A stretch of 64,000 nt of DNA from Jannaschia seohaensis (GTDB lineage Bacteria; Pseudomonadota; Alphaproteobacteria; Rhodobacterales; Rhodobacteraceae), in the NCBI RefSeq assembly GCF_900116765.1, contig NZ_UETC01000004.1, forward strand, positions 62,001 through 126,000. Direction: 5' to 3'. Both the position numbers and the translations under genes were made by a program. The notes under the pieces were generated by a model. It was not told the origin of the DNA. It searched no databases and saw nothing but the letters and a program-made list of their open reading frames with translations. This document shows, piece after piece, positions 9,615 to 17,615 of the stretch (the stretch's first letter is position 1; each line of letters opens with the position of its first letter).

Positions 9615-10634
9615 TTACACGGCCTCCTGCGGAACTTCTTTGGCGTAGATGTCGGTCCAGAGCTCTTCGAGCGCGGGCTCCGGGCTTTCCTTGGCGAATT
9701 CGGCGCTCTCGTTGACGATCTCCTTCACCTCCTTGTCGACGGCCTTCAGGTCGTCTTCGGTGGCGTGCTTGCCGGTCAGCAGCATCTGGCGGATCATCTC
9801 GATCGCGTCCCGTTCCTCGCGCATCTTCTGCACCTCGTCGCGGGTGCGGTATTTGGCCGGGTCGGACATGGAGTGGCCGCGATAGCGGTAGGTCATGACC
9901 TCAAGGATATACGGGCCCTTGCCCGAGCGGCAGTAGGCGACGGCCCGCTCGCCCGCATCCTTGACCGCCAGCACGTCCATGCCGTCGACCTCTTCGCCCT
10001 CGATGCCGTAGGCCGCGCCCCGCTCCCAATAGGAGGGCGACTTGGTCGAGCGCTTGGTCGAGGTGCCCATGGCGTATTGGTTGTTCTCGATCACGAAGAT
10101 CGCGGGCAGGTCCCACAGCTCGGCCATGTTGTAGGTCTCGTAGACTTGGCCCTGGTTGGCCGCGCCGTCGCCGAAATAGATGAAGGTGACGTTGTCGTTG
10201 CCCTTGTATTTATCGGAGAAGGCCAGCCCCGCGCCCAGCGGCACCTGGGCCGCGACGATGCCATGGCCGCCGTAGAAATGCTTCTCCTTGGAGAACATGT
10301 GCATCGAGCCGCCCTTGCCCTTGGAGTAGCCCCCCTCGCGGCCCGTCAGCTCGGCCATAACGCCCTTCGGGTCCATCCCACAGGCCAGCATGTGCCCGTG
10401 GTCGCGGTAAGAGGTGATGCGCTTGTCGCCCTCTTTCGCGGCGGCCTCCAGGCCGACCACGACGGCCTCCTGGCCGATATAGAGGTGGCAGAAGCCACCG
10501 ATCAGGCCCATCCCGTAAAGCTGGCCGGCCTTCTCTTCGAACCGCCGGATCAACAGCATGTCCTTGTAGTAGCCGAGCAGCTCTTCCGCGCTGACGTTAG
10601 GTTTCGCTTTGGCGGTCGATTTGCGCGCTGCCAT
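9615..10634 (-). CDS. pdhA: Pyruvate dehydrogenase E1 alpha
   Basis: TPP-binding alpha subunit of E1, 339 residues. The thiamine-diphosphate motif runs from GDGAANQGQVYE to the NN in FVIENNQYAMG. The phosphorylation-loop-like region (YRYRGHSMSDPAKYRTRDE) is typical of the family. I start at the ATG at 10634 (MAARKSTAKAKPN), which has the GGAGGAACAAG ribosome site directly upstream and gives the usual length; an in-frame ATG further up would add 23 unconserved residues. It heads the operon. A weak LacI-type palindrome lies at 10660-10671. Confidence 0.97.
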   Translation of the reverse strand: MAARKSTAKAKPNVSAEELLGYYKDMLLIRRFEEKAGQLYGMGLIGGFCHLYIGQEAVVVGLEAAAKEGDKRITSYRDHGHMLACGMDPKGVMAELTGREGGYSKGKGGSMHMFSKEKHFYGGHGIVAAQVPLGAGLAFSDKYKGNDNVTFIYFGDGAANQGQVYETYNMAELWDLPAIFVIENNQYAMGTSTKRSTKSPSYWERGAAYGIEGEEVDGMDVLAVKDAGERAVAYCRSGKGPYILEVMTYRYRGHSMSDPAKYRTRDEVQKMREERDAIEMIRQMLLTGKHATEDDLKAVDKEVKEIVNESAEFAKESPEPALEELWTDIYAKEVPQEAV

Positions 10635-10659
10635 TCTTGTTCCTCCGGTCGCGAGAACG

Positions 10660-10671
10660 TTCAACGTTAAA
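10660..10671. promoter_or_regulatory. Weak LacI-type operator candidate before pdhA
   Basis: TCAACGTTAAAC-like sequence with a central CG that matches 7 of 10 fixed positions of GTTANCGNTAAC, the motif seen more clearly before the aldolase and gapdh genes. It lies 26-37 bases upstream of the pdhA ATG. The match is weak, so this is a candidate only. Confidence 0.3.
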
Positions 10672-10766
10672 CAGTCTCTACCGGCTGTGGCCCAAGAACG
10701 CAAAGCGGCTTATGTGGTGGGGGGTATGCGTCTCGCGCAAGGCCGCCTTTCCGGATGTTTGTCAGG

Positions 10767-11066
10767 CTATTCGACGATGATCTCGTCAGTGCGCGCGACG
10801 CCGAGTACGGCCCGCGCCCGTTCGTCCAGAAGGTCGAGGTCGAGGAAGTCGTCGGAAAGGCGCTTGGTGCGGTCGGTCATCCGCTCCACTTCCTCCGTCA
10901 GCAAGGCCAATTCGGCCTCGAGCACCTGCCGCTCGGCTTCAAGCTCCACCCCTCGCAGCACACCGTACTCGCCCTGGACCGCGGCGAAGGTGAAGTAGAG
11001 GGCAAAACCCAGGAGGCCGATAGGGAGAATCAGGCCGGGGCCTGGAGTGAGACGTCTGGTCGACAT
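10767..11066 (-). CDS. Septum formation initiator, FtsB/DivIC-like
   Basis: A 99-residue single-pass membrane protein. One transmembrane helix (about residues 9-28; LILPIGLLGFALYFTFAAVQ) is followed by a heptad-rich coiled coil (EAERQVLEAELALLTEEVER) and a short C-terminal tail ending ARAVLGVARTDEIIVE. This is the FtsB/DivIC septum-initiator layout, the partner of FtsL and FtsQ in the divisome. It lies upstream of the pdh operon on the same strand, with a 132-base gap. A position between glycolysis genes and pdh is common in this order. Confidence 0.85.
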   Translation of the reverse strand: MSTRRLTPGPGLILPIGLLGFALYFTFAAVQGEYGVLRGVELEAERQVLEAELALLTEEVERMTDRTKRLSDDFLDLDLLDERARAVLGVARTDEIIVE

Positions 11067-11187
11067 GCATGGTCCTGCGCGCTCGGACCTCTGCCGGGCC
11101 CGTTCTCCGACACCCTAGCGGCAAATGATTCGCGGTGTCAGTCCCTTCCGGGCGACGGGCGCGCGCCGTTGCGCGCCCGCCACGGCC

Positions 11188-12081
11188 TCAACCCGCGACC
11201 GAGGCGTCGCGGATGCTGTCGATGGTCGCGCCCAGGGTCGCGTCGAACTCTTCCTGCGACTGCTGGTCCGACAGACCCTCGGTCAGCGCCCGGCTGAAGC
11301 TGGCGATGACGCCCTTGTTCTGGGCCAGGCGCGCATTGGCTTCCTCGCGGGAATAGCCGCCCGAGAGCGCGACGACGCGCATCACCTGCGGATGGTCGAC
11401 CAGCGGCTGATAGAAGTTCGCCTGCTCGGGCAGCGTCAGCTTCAGCATGATCTCCTTGCCCTCTTCCAGCGCGTCCAGATGCTTCAGGATCGCGTCGCGC
11501 AGCATCGCTTCGGCCTCGGCCTTGTCGGGGATGGAGATCGTGATCTCAGGCTCCAGGATCGGGATCAGCCCATGCGCCAGGACCTGGCGCCCGACCTCGA
11601 ATTGCTGGGCCACGATCGCCTCGATTCCCTCGGCATTGGCCGCGCCGATCACCGAGCGTTCCTTGGTGCCGAAGATGCCCATTTCGACCGCGCGGGCCAG
11701 CGTGGCGTCGAGGCCCGGCATCGGCTTCATCAGCTGCACGCCATTCGCGGCCGCCTCCAGTCCCTTGTCGATCTTGAGGAACGGGACGACGCCCTTCTTC
11801 TCCCACAGGAACTGGGCGGCGGGCATGCCGTCGAATTCCCGGTCCATGGTCTGCTCGAACAGGATGGCGCCGATCACCTTCTCGCCGGTGAAGACGGGCG
11901 AGGTCACGATCCGCTCCCGCATGCCGTGGATCAGGTCGAACATCTCCGCATCCGAGGAATAGCGATCCTCCTCGATCCCGTAGAGGCGCAGAGCCTTCGG
12001 GCTGGAGCCCCCGGATTGGTCGAGGGCCGCGATGAAACCCTGGCCGGCGCGGATTTTGGCGGCTTGATCGACGTTGCTCAT
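11188..12081 (-). CDS. Fructose-bisphosphate aldolase class I
   Basis: Schiff-base (class I) aldolase, 297 residues, of the bacterial Fda-like family. It interconverts fructose 1,6-bisphosphate and the two triose phosphates. Evident features are the N-terminal GQGFIAALDQSGGSSPKALR, the LKIDKGLEAAANGVQLMKP strand carrying a conserved Lys, and VVALSGGYSREEANARL near the C-terminus. The ATG at 12081 has GGAGGAGAGCTC upstream and gives the family length; the longer open frame upstream is only the reverse face of the neighbouring gene. A LacI-like palindrome at 12149 lies about 70 bases upstream. Confidence 0.95.
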   Translation of the reverse strand: MSNVDQAAKIRAGQGFIAALDQSGGSSPKALRLYGIEEDRYSSDAEMFDLIHGMRERIVTSPVFTGEKVIGAILFEQTMDREFDGMPAAQFLWEKKGVVPFLKIDKGLEAAANGVQLMKPMPGLDATLARAVEMGIFGTKERSVIGAANAEGIEAIVAQQFEVGRQVLAHGLIPILEPEITISIPDKAEAEAMLRDAILKHLDALEEGKEIMLKLTLPEQANFYQPLVDHPQVMRVVALSGGYSREEANARLAQNKGVIASFSRALTEGLSDQQSQEEFDATLGATIDSIRDASVAG

Positions 12082-12148
12082 GAGCTCTCCTCCGGGGCAC
12101 GAAAACTTTTCCCGGCCTAAGCCGCGCCCGATGTTACGGCAAGGGCGT

Positions 12149-12160
12149 GGTTGCGCTAAC
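12149..12160. promoter_or_regulatory. LacI-type operator candidate before aldolase
   Basis: GGTTGCGCTAAC matches 8 of the 10 fixed positions of GTTANCGNTAAC. It lies 68-79 bases upstream of the aldolase ATG, between the aldolase and the upstream secreted-protein gene. Its value comes from recurrence before other glycolytic genes; alone it would be weak. Confidence 0.4.
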
Positions 12161-12202
12161 GCGCCGGACGATCCGGTGATCCCGGCGCGAAGCTCCGACC
12201 TC

Positions 12203-13735
12203 CTATCGCGCGGCGGCGGACCAGGCGGCCAGCGCGATGTCGGCCATCTCCGCGGCGCGGTCCTCCCAGATGGGCCAGGCCGCGTCCGGGATTGATCTGT
12301 CGATTCGATCAAGCAGACGGACGGCCCCCCGGTCGCCACGGGCGCCGGCCAGCGAGGCGTAGAGCTGGGCGGCCTGGAGGCTGCGCACCGCGCCTTGGCC
12401 CGAGAAATGGGCCTGGGCGCGCGCGGCCAGATCGCGCGGCGACGCGTCGAGCCCGTCCAGCGCGCCCGCTGCCTCCGCCTGCATGTCGAGCCGTGCGGCA
12501 AAGTCCAGATCATCTTCCAGCCGGTCCATCAGGCCCTGCGCCCCCGGGGCCCCCGCGACCCCCGCCACCAGCGCGGCGGAATAGGCCGCCGCGGGATCGC
12601 GCGCGGACAGGGCTTCGGCGACCGCCAGGGCCACCTCTCCGTCCTGCTGCGCGAGGCCCGACAGCAATGCCAGCCCTCGCGCCTCGGCCAGCGGCGCGCC
12701 TTCCCCGCGCAGGAGCGCCAGGCCGACCTCGCGACGTTGCGCCTCCGTGAGCGTGTCCGGAGTGTCCAGCGCCTGCACGACGAGCGCCGGAGGCAGCGCG
12801 GCTCGCTCCGCGGCGGGCGCCTGCCGGACGATGGGCTGGAGACCTTCGATCAGGGCCAGCGCCCCGTCTTCGAAGCTGCTCGGCTCCAGAAACAACGGCG
12901 CGTCAGGAGAGAAACCCGTCTCGATCACGAGCCGGTCCGGATCGGCGACGAAGGCGGACCAGCCTTGGGCCACTTCGGTCACGAAGGTCTTGCCATGCTT
13001 CGGCAGAACGCCGTCTTCGGCCTGTGCCGAAAGCATCCCGCTCAACATCTGCGTGATCGCCGCCCCGGCCTGATCGGGGTCGATAAGAGGCGGCGGCAGG
13101 AAGCCCTGCGCCACCTCCCATCCGCCAAGATTCTCAAGGATCAGCGAGGCCGCGCGCAGATCGCCCGATGGCTCCGGATCCTGACCCTCGCCCGCCCAGA
13201 GCGTGACGTAGTCGAAGTCCAAATCCAGCGTGGCGGCCAGCACGCCCGCCAGGCCGGTCTCGATCCGGGCCTGGGCCGCGGCGCTGGGCATGTCATAGAC
13301 GACGTCCATGACGACTTGGGGCAGGCTGAGTCCCGCCGGTCCCATCATCATCGCCAGCGGCCCGGCATCCGGCGGCAGGCAGTCGGGGGCGAGCGTCACC
13401 GCTCTGGCGGCCAGACTGAACTCCATGCGGCTTGCGTCGAACGGGTCGCCGGTCAGCACCTCCATCCCGCCGATGGAGATGTCGCAGACCGGACCGTCGG
13501 TGATGTTGTCGTAGAGCGTCACTTCCAGGTCGTCGATCGCCAGGGTGCCCTCGGCGATCGAGACCGAAAGGTCGGAATAGCGCAGGTCCATCTGCGAGCG
13601 GAGCGCGAGCACGCCGGAGCGAACCACGGAGGCCGCCAGCCGGTCGGGGTGGATCAACTCCCAAAGGGACCGCTCCTGCGCGGCGGCAGGCAGGGCGGTG
13701 GCCGTGGCGAGGAGTGGCAAAACGAGGCGGCGCAT
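12203..13735 (-). CDS. Secreted protein of unknown function
   Basis: A 510-residue protein with a clear Sec signal peptide (MRRLVLPLLATATALPAAAQ, cleavage near AAAQ-ER). The mature part is rich in Ala, Leu and Asp. The first half looks beta-rich (DLRYSDLSVSIAEGTLAIDD, and VTLYDNITDGPVCDISIGG with Cys); the second half is a series of Ala-rich helices resembling TPR/Sel1-like scaffolding (DLAARAQAHFSGQGAVRSLQ). I do not recognise a family. It is probably periplasmic. The ATG at 13735 is chosen because it starts the signal peptide; it is transcribed in the same direction as the aldolase downstream. Confidence 0.75.
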   Translation of the reverse strand: MRRLVLPLLATATALPAAAQERSLWELIHPDRLAASVVRSGVLALRSQMDLRYSDLSVSIAEGTLAIDDLEVTLYDNITDGPVCDISIGGMEVLTGDPFDASRMEFSLAARAVTLAPDCLPPDAGPLAMMMGPAGLSLPQVVMDVVYDMPSAAAQARIETGLAGVLAATLDLDFDYVTLWAGEGQDPEPSGDLRAASLILENLGGWEVAQGFLPPPLIDPDQAGAAITQMLSGMLSAQAEDGVLPKHGKTFVTEVAQGWSAFVADPDRLVIETGFSPDAPLFLEPSSFEDGALALIEGLQPIVRQAPAAERAALPPALVVQALDTPDTLTEAQRREVGLALLRGEGAPLAEARGLALLSGLAQQDGEVALAVAEALSARDPAAAYSAALVAGVAGAPGAQGLMDRLEDDLDFAARLDMQAEAAGALDGLDASPRDLAARAQAHFSGQGAVRSLQAAQLYASLAGARGDRGAVRLLDRIDRSIPDAAWPIWEDRAAEMADIALAAWSAAAR

Positions 13736-13799
13736 GATCGGTCCTCCAGTCCGGAATGTCTCCAGACTAGGGGCGCCCGCGCCGCCCAAGCAAATGCTT

Positions 13800-14978
13800 T
13801 TAGTCCGAGAGCGCGGCCACGCCGGGCAGGGTTTTCCCCTCCATCCACTCCAGGAACGCGCCGCCCGCGGTCGAGATGTAGCTGAAATCGTCCGCGACGC
13901 CCGCTTGGTTCAGCGCCGCCACCGTGTCTCCACCGCCCGCGACGGAGATCAGCTTGCCCTCCTGCGTGAGCTTGGCGGCATGGCGCGCGGCGGCGACCGT
14001 CGCCGCGTCGAAGGGCGACAGCTCGAACGCGCCCAGCGGACCGTTCCAGATCAGCGTGGCGCAGCCATCCAGGACCGTCTTGATATGGGCGACCGAGTCC
14101 GGGCCCGCGTCGAGGATCATATGTCCGGCGGGCACCTCCTCAGCCCTGACGGTCTTCGTCGGCGGATTGGCGCGAAACTCCTCGGCCACCACCACGTCCC
14201 GCGGCAGCAGGATCGCGCACCCGGCCGTCTCGGCCTTGGCCGCGATCTCGCGGGCTGTGTCCAGGAGGTCGTGCTCGCAGAGGCTCTTGGCGACATCGAT
14301 GCCCTGCGCGGCCAGGAAGGTGTTCGCCATGCCGCCGCCGATGATCAGGTGCTGGACCCGGCCCACGAGATTGCCCAGCAGATCGAGCTTGGTCGAGACC
14401 TTGGCCCCGCCGACCACGGCAGCCACGGGCGGGGTCGGGTTGCCGAGGGCCTTCTCCAGGGCTTCGAGTTCGGCCTGCATCAGCCGTCCGGCGCAGGCGG
14501 GCAGCAGACGGGCCAGCGCGTGGGTCGTGGCATGGGCGCGGTGCGCGGCCGAGAAGGCATCGTTGCAATAGACGTCGCCGATGGCCGCGAGGCGCTGGGC
14601 GAAGCCCTGGTCGTCCTTCTCTTCACCGGGGTTGAAGCGCACGTTCTCGAAAAGCAGCACATCGCCCGCCGCCATCGCGCCGACCGCCTCGCCATAACTG
14701 CCATCGACGAACCCCACCTCGCGGCCGAGCGCGGCGCTCAGGGCGGGGACCACCTGGCGCAGCGACATCTCCGGCACGACCTTCCCCTTGGGCCGGCCGA
14801 AATGCGCGAGCAGGACGGGTTTGCCGCCCTTGGCGATGATGTCGGTCACCGTCGGCACGATCCGGTCGATCCGGGTTGTGTCGCTCACGCGCCCGTCCTC
14901 GACGGGCACGTTAATGTCCACGCGGGTCAGGACGACCTTGCCGTCTAGGTCCATGTCGTCGAGCGTCTTGAAGGGCAT
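13800..14978 (-). CDS. pgk: Phosphoglycerate kinase
   Basis: Converts 1,3-bisphosphoglycerate and ADP to 3-phosphoglycerate and ATP; 392 residues, normal for the family. Recognisable motifs are [19 protein letters not shown] near residue 20, the substrate-binding [25 protein letters not shown], and the nucleotide-binding [12 protein letters not shown] near the C-terminus. It is complete. It lies between the secreted-protein gene and gap, in a cluster of lower-glycolysis genes all on the minus strand. A repeat element (15044-15093) separates it from gap. Confidence 0.97.
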   Translation of the reverse strand: MPFKTLDDMDLDGKVVLTRVDINVPVEDGRVSDTTRIDRIVPTVTDIIAKGGKPVLLAHFGRPKGKVVPEMSLRQVVPALSAALGREVGFVDGSYGEAVGAMAAGDVLLFENVRFNPGEEKDDQGFAQRLAAIGDVYCNDAFSAAHRAHATTHALARLLPACAGRLMQAELEALEKALGNPTPPVAAVVGGAKVSTKLDLLGNLVGRVQHLIIGGGMANTFLAAQGIDVAKSLCEHDLLDTAREIAAKAETAGCAILLPRDVVVAEEFRANPPTKTVRAEEVPAGHMILDAGPDSVAHIKTVLDGCATLIWNGPLGAFELSPFDAATVAAARHAAKLTQEGKLISVAGGGDTVAALNQAGVADDFSYISTAGGAFLEWMEGKTLPGVAALSD

Positions 14979-15043
14979 GCGGCGTCTCCGGTGCGGTTTG
15001 CGCCGTCCTTAACCGTGGACGGCGCCGAGCGGAACCGGAGGAC

Positions 15044-15093
15044 TGGGGCTCTGCCCCAGACCCCGGGATATTTAGGCAGGGAAGAAGAGGAGG
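15044..15093 (+). repeat. Extragenic palindromic repeat, copy A
   Basis: A TGGGGC-TCT-GCCCCA hairpin is followed by ACCCCGGGATATTT and a GCAGGGAAGAAG purine tail. The same arrangement occurs at 31903-31961 (reverse strand) and 48626-48676. It sits after the gap stop and before the pgk start, so it may end gap transcription when read in the other direction, or be a dispersed repeat. Confidence 0.6.
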
Positions 15094-15106
15094 CGTCGGC
15101 CCCTCC

Positions 15107-16108
15107 TCAGATCAGCTTGCCCATCGCGACGGCGGTGTCGGCCATCCGGTTGGAGAATCCCCACTCGTTGTCGTACCAGCTCAGGATCCGGCACATCTTG
15201 CCGCCATCCATCACCTTGGTCTGATCCATGTGGAAGACGGAGGAATGCGGGTCGTGGTTGAAGTCGGTCGAGACCAGCTTCCTCTCGGTATAGCCCAGGA
15301 TGCCCTTCAGCGGCCCGTCGGCAGCGGCCTTGATCGCCGCGTTGATCTCTTCGACGGAGGTGTCGCGGGCGGCGGTGAAGGTCAGGTCCACGACCGAGAC
15401 GTTCGGCGTGGGCACGCGAATCGCGACACCGTCCATCTTGCCGTTGAGCTCCGGCATGACCAGGCCGACGGCCTTGGCGGCGCCGGTGGAGGTCGGGATC
15501 ATCGACAGAGCCGCGGCGCGGGCGCGGTAGAGATCCTTGTGCATCGTGTCCAGCGTCGGCTGGTCGCCGGTGTAGCTGTGGATCGTCGTCATGAAGCCGC
15601 GTTCGATCCCGATGGCGTTGTGCAAGGTGTGGGCCACCGGCGTGAGGCAGTTCGTCGTGCAGGACGCGTTCGAGACGATCAGGTCGTCCGAGGTCAGCGT
15701 GTCGTGATTGACGCCATAGACGATGGTCTTGTCGGCATTGGTGCCGGGCGCCGAGATCAGCACGCGGCTGGAGCCGTTCTCCAGATGCGCCTGACACTTC
15801 TCCTTGGAGGTGAAGATGCCGGTGCATTCCATCACGACGTCCACATCGGACCAGGGCAGGTCGGCGGGATTGCGCTCGGCGGTGACGCGCATCGGACCGC
15901 GGCCCACATCGATCCAGTCGTCGCCGGTGGTCACCTCGGCCGGAAAGCGGCCATGGACCGAGTCGTACTGCAGAAGGTGGGCATTGGTCTCGACGGGGCC
16001 CAGATCGTTGATCGCGACGACCTCGATATCGGTGCGGCCCGATTCAATGATCCCGCGCAGGACGTTGCGGCCGATCCGGCCAAATCCGTTGATTGCTACC
16101 TTGACCAT
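15107..16108 (-). CDS. gap: Glyceraldehyde-3-phosphate dehydrogenase, NAD type
   Basis: Oxidises and phosphorylates glyceraldehyde 3-phosphate; 333 residues. The Rossmann motif is [10 protein letters not shown], and the NAD-selective Asp (Asp35, in AINDLG) is present. Catalytic Cys lies in [10 protein letters not shown] and the phosphate loop in [11 protein letters not shown]. All active-site blocks are intact. A perfect 12-base GTTANCGNTAAC palindrome lies 44-55 bases upstream. A second, divergent copy (16406-17404) is carried just upstream; the two are paralogues rather than a recent duplication. Confidence 0.97.
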   Translation of the reverse strand: MVKVAINGFGRIGRNVLRGIIESGRTDIEVVAINDLGPVETNAHLLQYDSVHGRFPAEVTTGDDWIDVGRGPMRVTAERNPADLPWSDVDVVMECTGIFTSKEKCQAHLENGSSRVLISAPGTNADKTIVYGVNHDTLTSDDLIVSNASCTTNCLTPVAHTLHNAIGIERGFMTTIHSYTGDQPTLDTMHKDLYRARAAALSMIPTSTGAAKAVGLVMPELNGKMDGVAIRVPTPNVSVVDLTFTAARDTSVEEINAAIKAAADGPLKGILGYTERKLVSTDFNHDPHSSVFHMDQTKVMDGGKMCRILSWYDNEWGFSNRMADTAVAMGKLI

Positions 16109-16151
16109 GAATTCCTCTCAGCTGTGCGATGCTGTGACGTGGTAACGGACC

Positions 16152-16163
16152 GTTATCGCTAAC
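16152..16163. promoter_or_regulatory. LacI-type operator candidate before gap
   Basis: GTTATCGCTAAC fits GTTANCGNTAAC at all fixed positions, with the central CG typical of LacI/GalR-family operators. It is 44-55 bases upstream of the gap ATG, where a repressor or an activator could act. The flank GGTAACGGACC partly repeats the half site. Confidence 0.5.
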
Positions 16164-16205
16164 GGTTCCACGCGGCGCTAGCACGGCGTCGGGGCGGCGG
16201 GCAAG

Positions 16206-16349
16206 TCAGCGCCAGAACGCGACCAACTCGATCAGGCGCAGCAGGCGCCGGGCGAGGAAGAGCAGCGCCTCGGATCCGTTGAGGAAAATATCGGCCAGGA
16301 TGAAGGCCAGAAGGACGAAGCCGAGGCCGATAGCGATCTTGTTGGTCAT
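16206..16349 (-). CDS. Small single-pass membrane protein (47 residues)
   Basis: A 47-residue peptide: MTNKIAIGLGFVLLAFILAD begins one hydrophobic helix, then FLNGSEALLFLARRLLRLIE forms an amphipathic, Arg-rich second half ending in VAFWR. It lies between the two gapdh genes on the same strand. The codon use and reading frame are as good as in neighbours, and I recall similar short peptides beside gapdh in related Rhodobacterales, sometimes mislabelled as the dehydrogenase. Function unknown; a membrane-associated accessory peptide is possible. It has 97 bases before gap and 56 after the second gapdh. Confidence 0.65.
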   Translation of the reverse strand: MTNKIAIGLGFVLLAFILADIFLNGSEALLFLARRLLRLIELVAFWR

Positions 16350-16405
16350 GGCGCGACCATGACCGGGCTGCGGGGCCGGGGGAAGCCCGCCCCGCAGCCG
16401 ATCCG

Positions 16406-17404
16406 TCAGATCAGGCGGCCCATATGGCCCGCGACATCGGCCATCCGGCAGGAGAAGCCCCATTCGTTGTCGTACCAGGCCAGCACGCGGACCGTGCGGC
16501 CGACGACCTTGGTCTGGTCCGGGGCGAAGATCGAGGAATGGGTCGTGTGGTTGAAGTCGATGGAGACCTTGGGCTCCGGATCGTAGGCGAGTACGGCGCC
16601 CATGTGACCGGCGGCGGCCTCGGCGACGACCTCGTTGACGTCGGCGACGGTCACGTCGCGTCCGGCCTGGAAGGTCAGATCTACCGCCGAGACATTCGGG
16701 GTGGGAACGCGCAGCGCGGTGCCGTCGAGTTTGCCGGCCAGTTCGGGCACCACCTCGCCGATGGCCTTCGCCGCGCCGGTCGAAGTCGGGATCATCGCCA
16801 TGGCCGCCGCCCGGGCGCGGTATAGATCCTTGTGGCGGCGGTCCAGCGTCGGCTGGTCGCCGGTATAGGAATGGATCGTCGTCATCACGCCGGACTCGAT
16901 CCCGATGGCGTCGTTGAGCACCTTGGCCAGGGGGGCGAGGCAATTCGTCGTGCAGGAGGCGTTGGAGGCGACATGGTGGTCGCGGGTCAGCGCCCGGTGG
17001 TTCACGCCATAGACCACGGTCAGGTCGGCATTCGTGGCCGGGGCCGAGACCAGCACGCGCTTGGCGCCGCGGTTCAGGTGGACCGCCGCCGCGTCGCGCC
17101 GGTTGAACTTGCCGGTGCATTCCAGAACGACGTCCACGCCGTCCCAGTCCAGCTCTTCTGGGTCGTAGGTCGACATCACCTCGATGGGCCCTGCGCCCAG
17201 GTCGAGCGTATTGCCCTCGACCCGAACTTCGCCGCCATAGCGGCCATGCACCGAATCGTAGCGCAGCAAGTGGGCGTTGGTCTCGATCGGGCCGGTGGCG
17301 TTCACCTTGACGACGGCGACATCATTGCGCGCGGCGGAGGCGATATGCGCCAAAGTGCAGCGCCCGATCCGCCCGAACCCGTTGATCCCGATCGTCACCG
17401 TCAT
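16406..17404 (-). CDS. Second glyceraldehyde-3-phosphate dehydrogenase, probably NADP type
   Basis: A 332-residue GAPDH paralogue with intact Rossmann motif ([10 protein letters not shown]), catalytic Cys ([10 protein letters not shown]) and [11 protein letters not shown]. At the position of the NAD-selecting Asp (Asp35 of the neighbouring Gap) it has Ala36 (KVNATG). The equivalent Asp32-to-Ala change is a known determinant of NADP use in chloroplast GAPDH. In the cofactor loop it also has RR (LDRRHKD) where Gap has TM. It may therefore work in the NADPH/gluconeogenic direction. Two LacI-like palindromes lie upstream (17477 and 17510). Confidence 0.93.
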   Translation of the reverse strand: MTVTIGINGFGRIGRCTLAHIASAARNDVAVVKVNATGPIETNAHLLRYDSVHGRYGGEVRVEGNTLDLGAGPIEVMSTYDPEELDWDGVDVVLECTGKFNRRDAAAVHLNRGAKRVLVSAPATNADLTVVYGVNHRALTRDHHVASNASCTTNCLAPLAKVLNDAIGIESGVMTTIHSYTGDQPTLDRRHKDLYRARAAAMAMIPTSTGAAKAIGEVVPELAGKLDGTALRVPTPNVSAVDLTFQAGRDVTVADVNEVVAEAAAGHMGAVLAYDPEPKVSIDFNHTTHSSIFAPDQTKVVGRTVRVLAWYDNEWGFSCRMADVAGHMGRLI

Positions 17405-17476
17405 GGCCGTTCCTCGCTGGCTGTTTCACGCCGGTATATGGCGGTATACCGTGGGGGCAACGGGCGCGACCGGGCC

Positions 17477-17488
17477 GTTAGCGGTAAA
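17477..17488. promoter_or_regulatory. LacI-type operator candidate 1 between gapdh-2 and DUF808
   Basis: GTTAGCGGTAAA matches 9 of 10 fixed positions of GTTANCGNTAAC. It is 73 bases upstream of the second gapdh start and in the divergent promoter region shared with the DUF808 gene. A second copy is 33 bases away, about three helical turns, so paired binding is possible. Confidence 0.45.
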
Positions 17489-17509
17489 CTTGCATTGGTT
17501 GCGCAAACG

Positions 17510-17521
17510 GTTAGCGCTATC
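17510..17521. promoter_or_regulatory. LacI-type operator candidate 2 between gapdh-2 and DUF808
   Basis: GTTAGCGCTATC matches 9 of 10 fixed positions of GTTANCGNTAAC, 33 bases from the first site. It could serve either the second gapdh (minus) or DUF808 (plus, start 17616). Confidence 0.45.
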
Positions 17522-17615
17522 TTGCGGGAACGCGCTTCGGCGCCCCGGCGTTTGGGCCGGATATCCATGACGCTCGTTTCGGCGGGCCGAGACCCTTGAG
17601 CGAGGAACAGCCTGC

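Noticed and set aside
7428-10670. A 1080-codon open frame on the plus strand opposite the pdh genes
   Set aside because: It is antisense to three well-identified pdh genes, has no recognisable domain or ribosome site, and is a common result of GC-rich codon bias.
12082-12513. An N-terminal extension of the aldolase
   Set aside because: The extension covers the end of the neighbouring secreted-protein gene in a shifted frame, while the ATG at 12081 has a proper ribosome site and family length.
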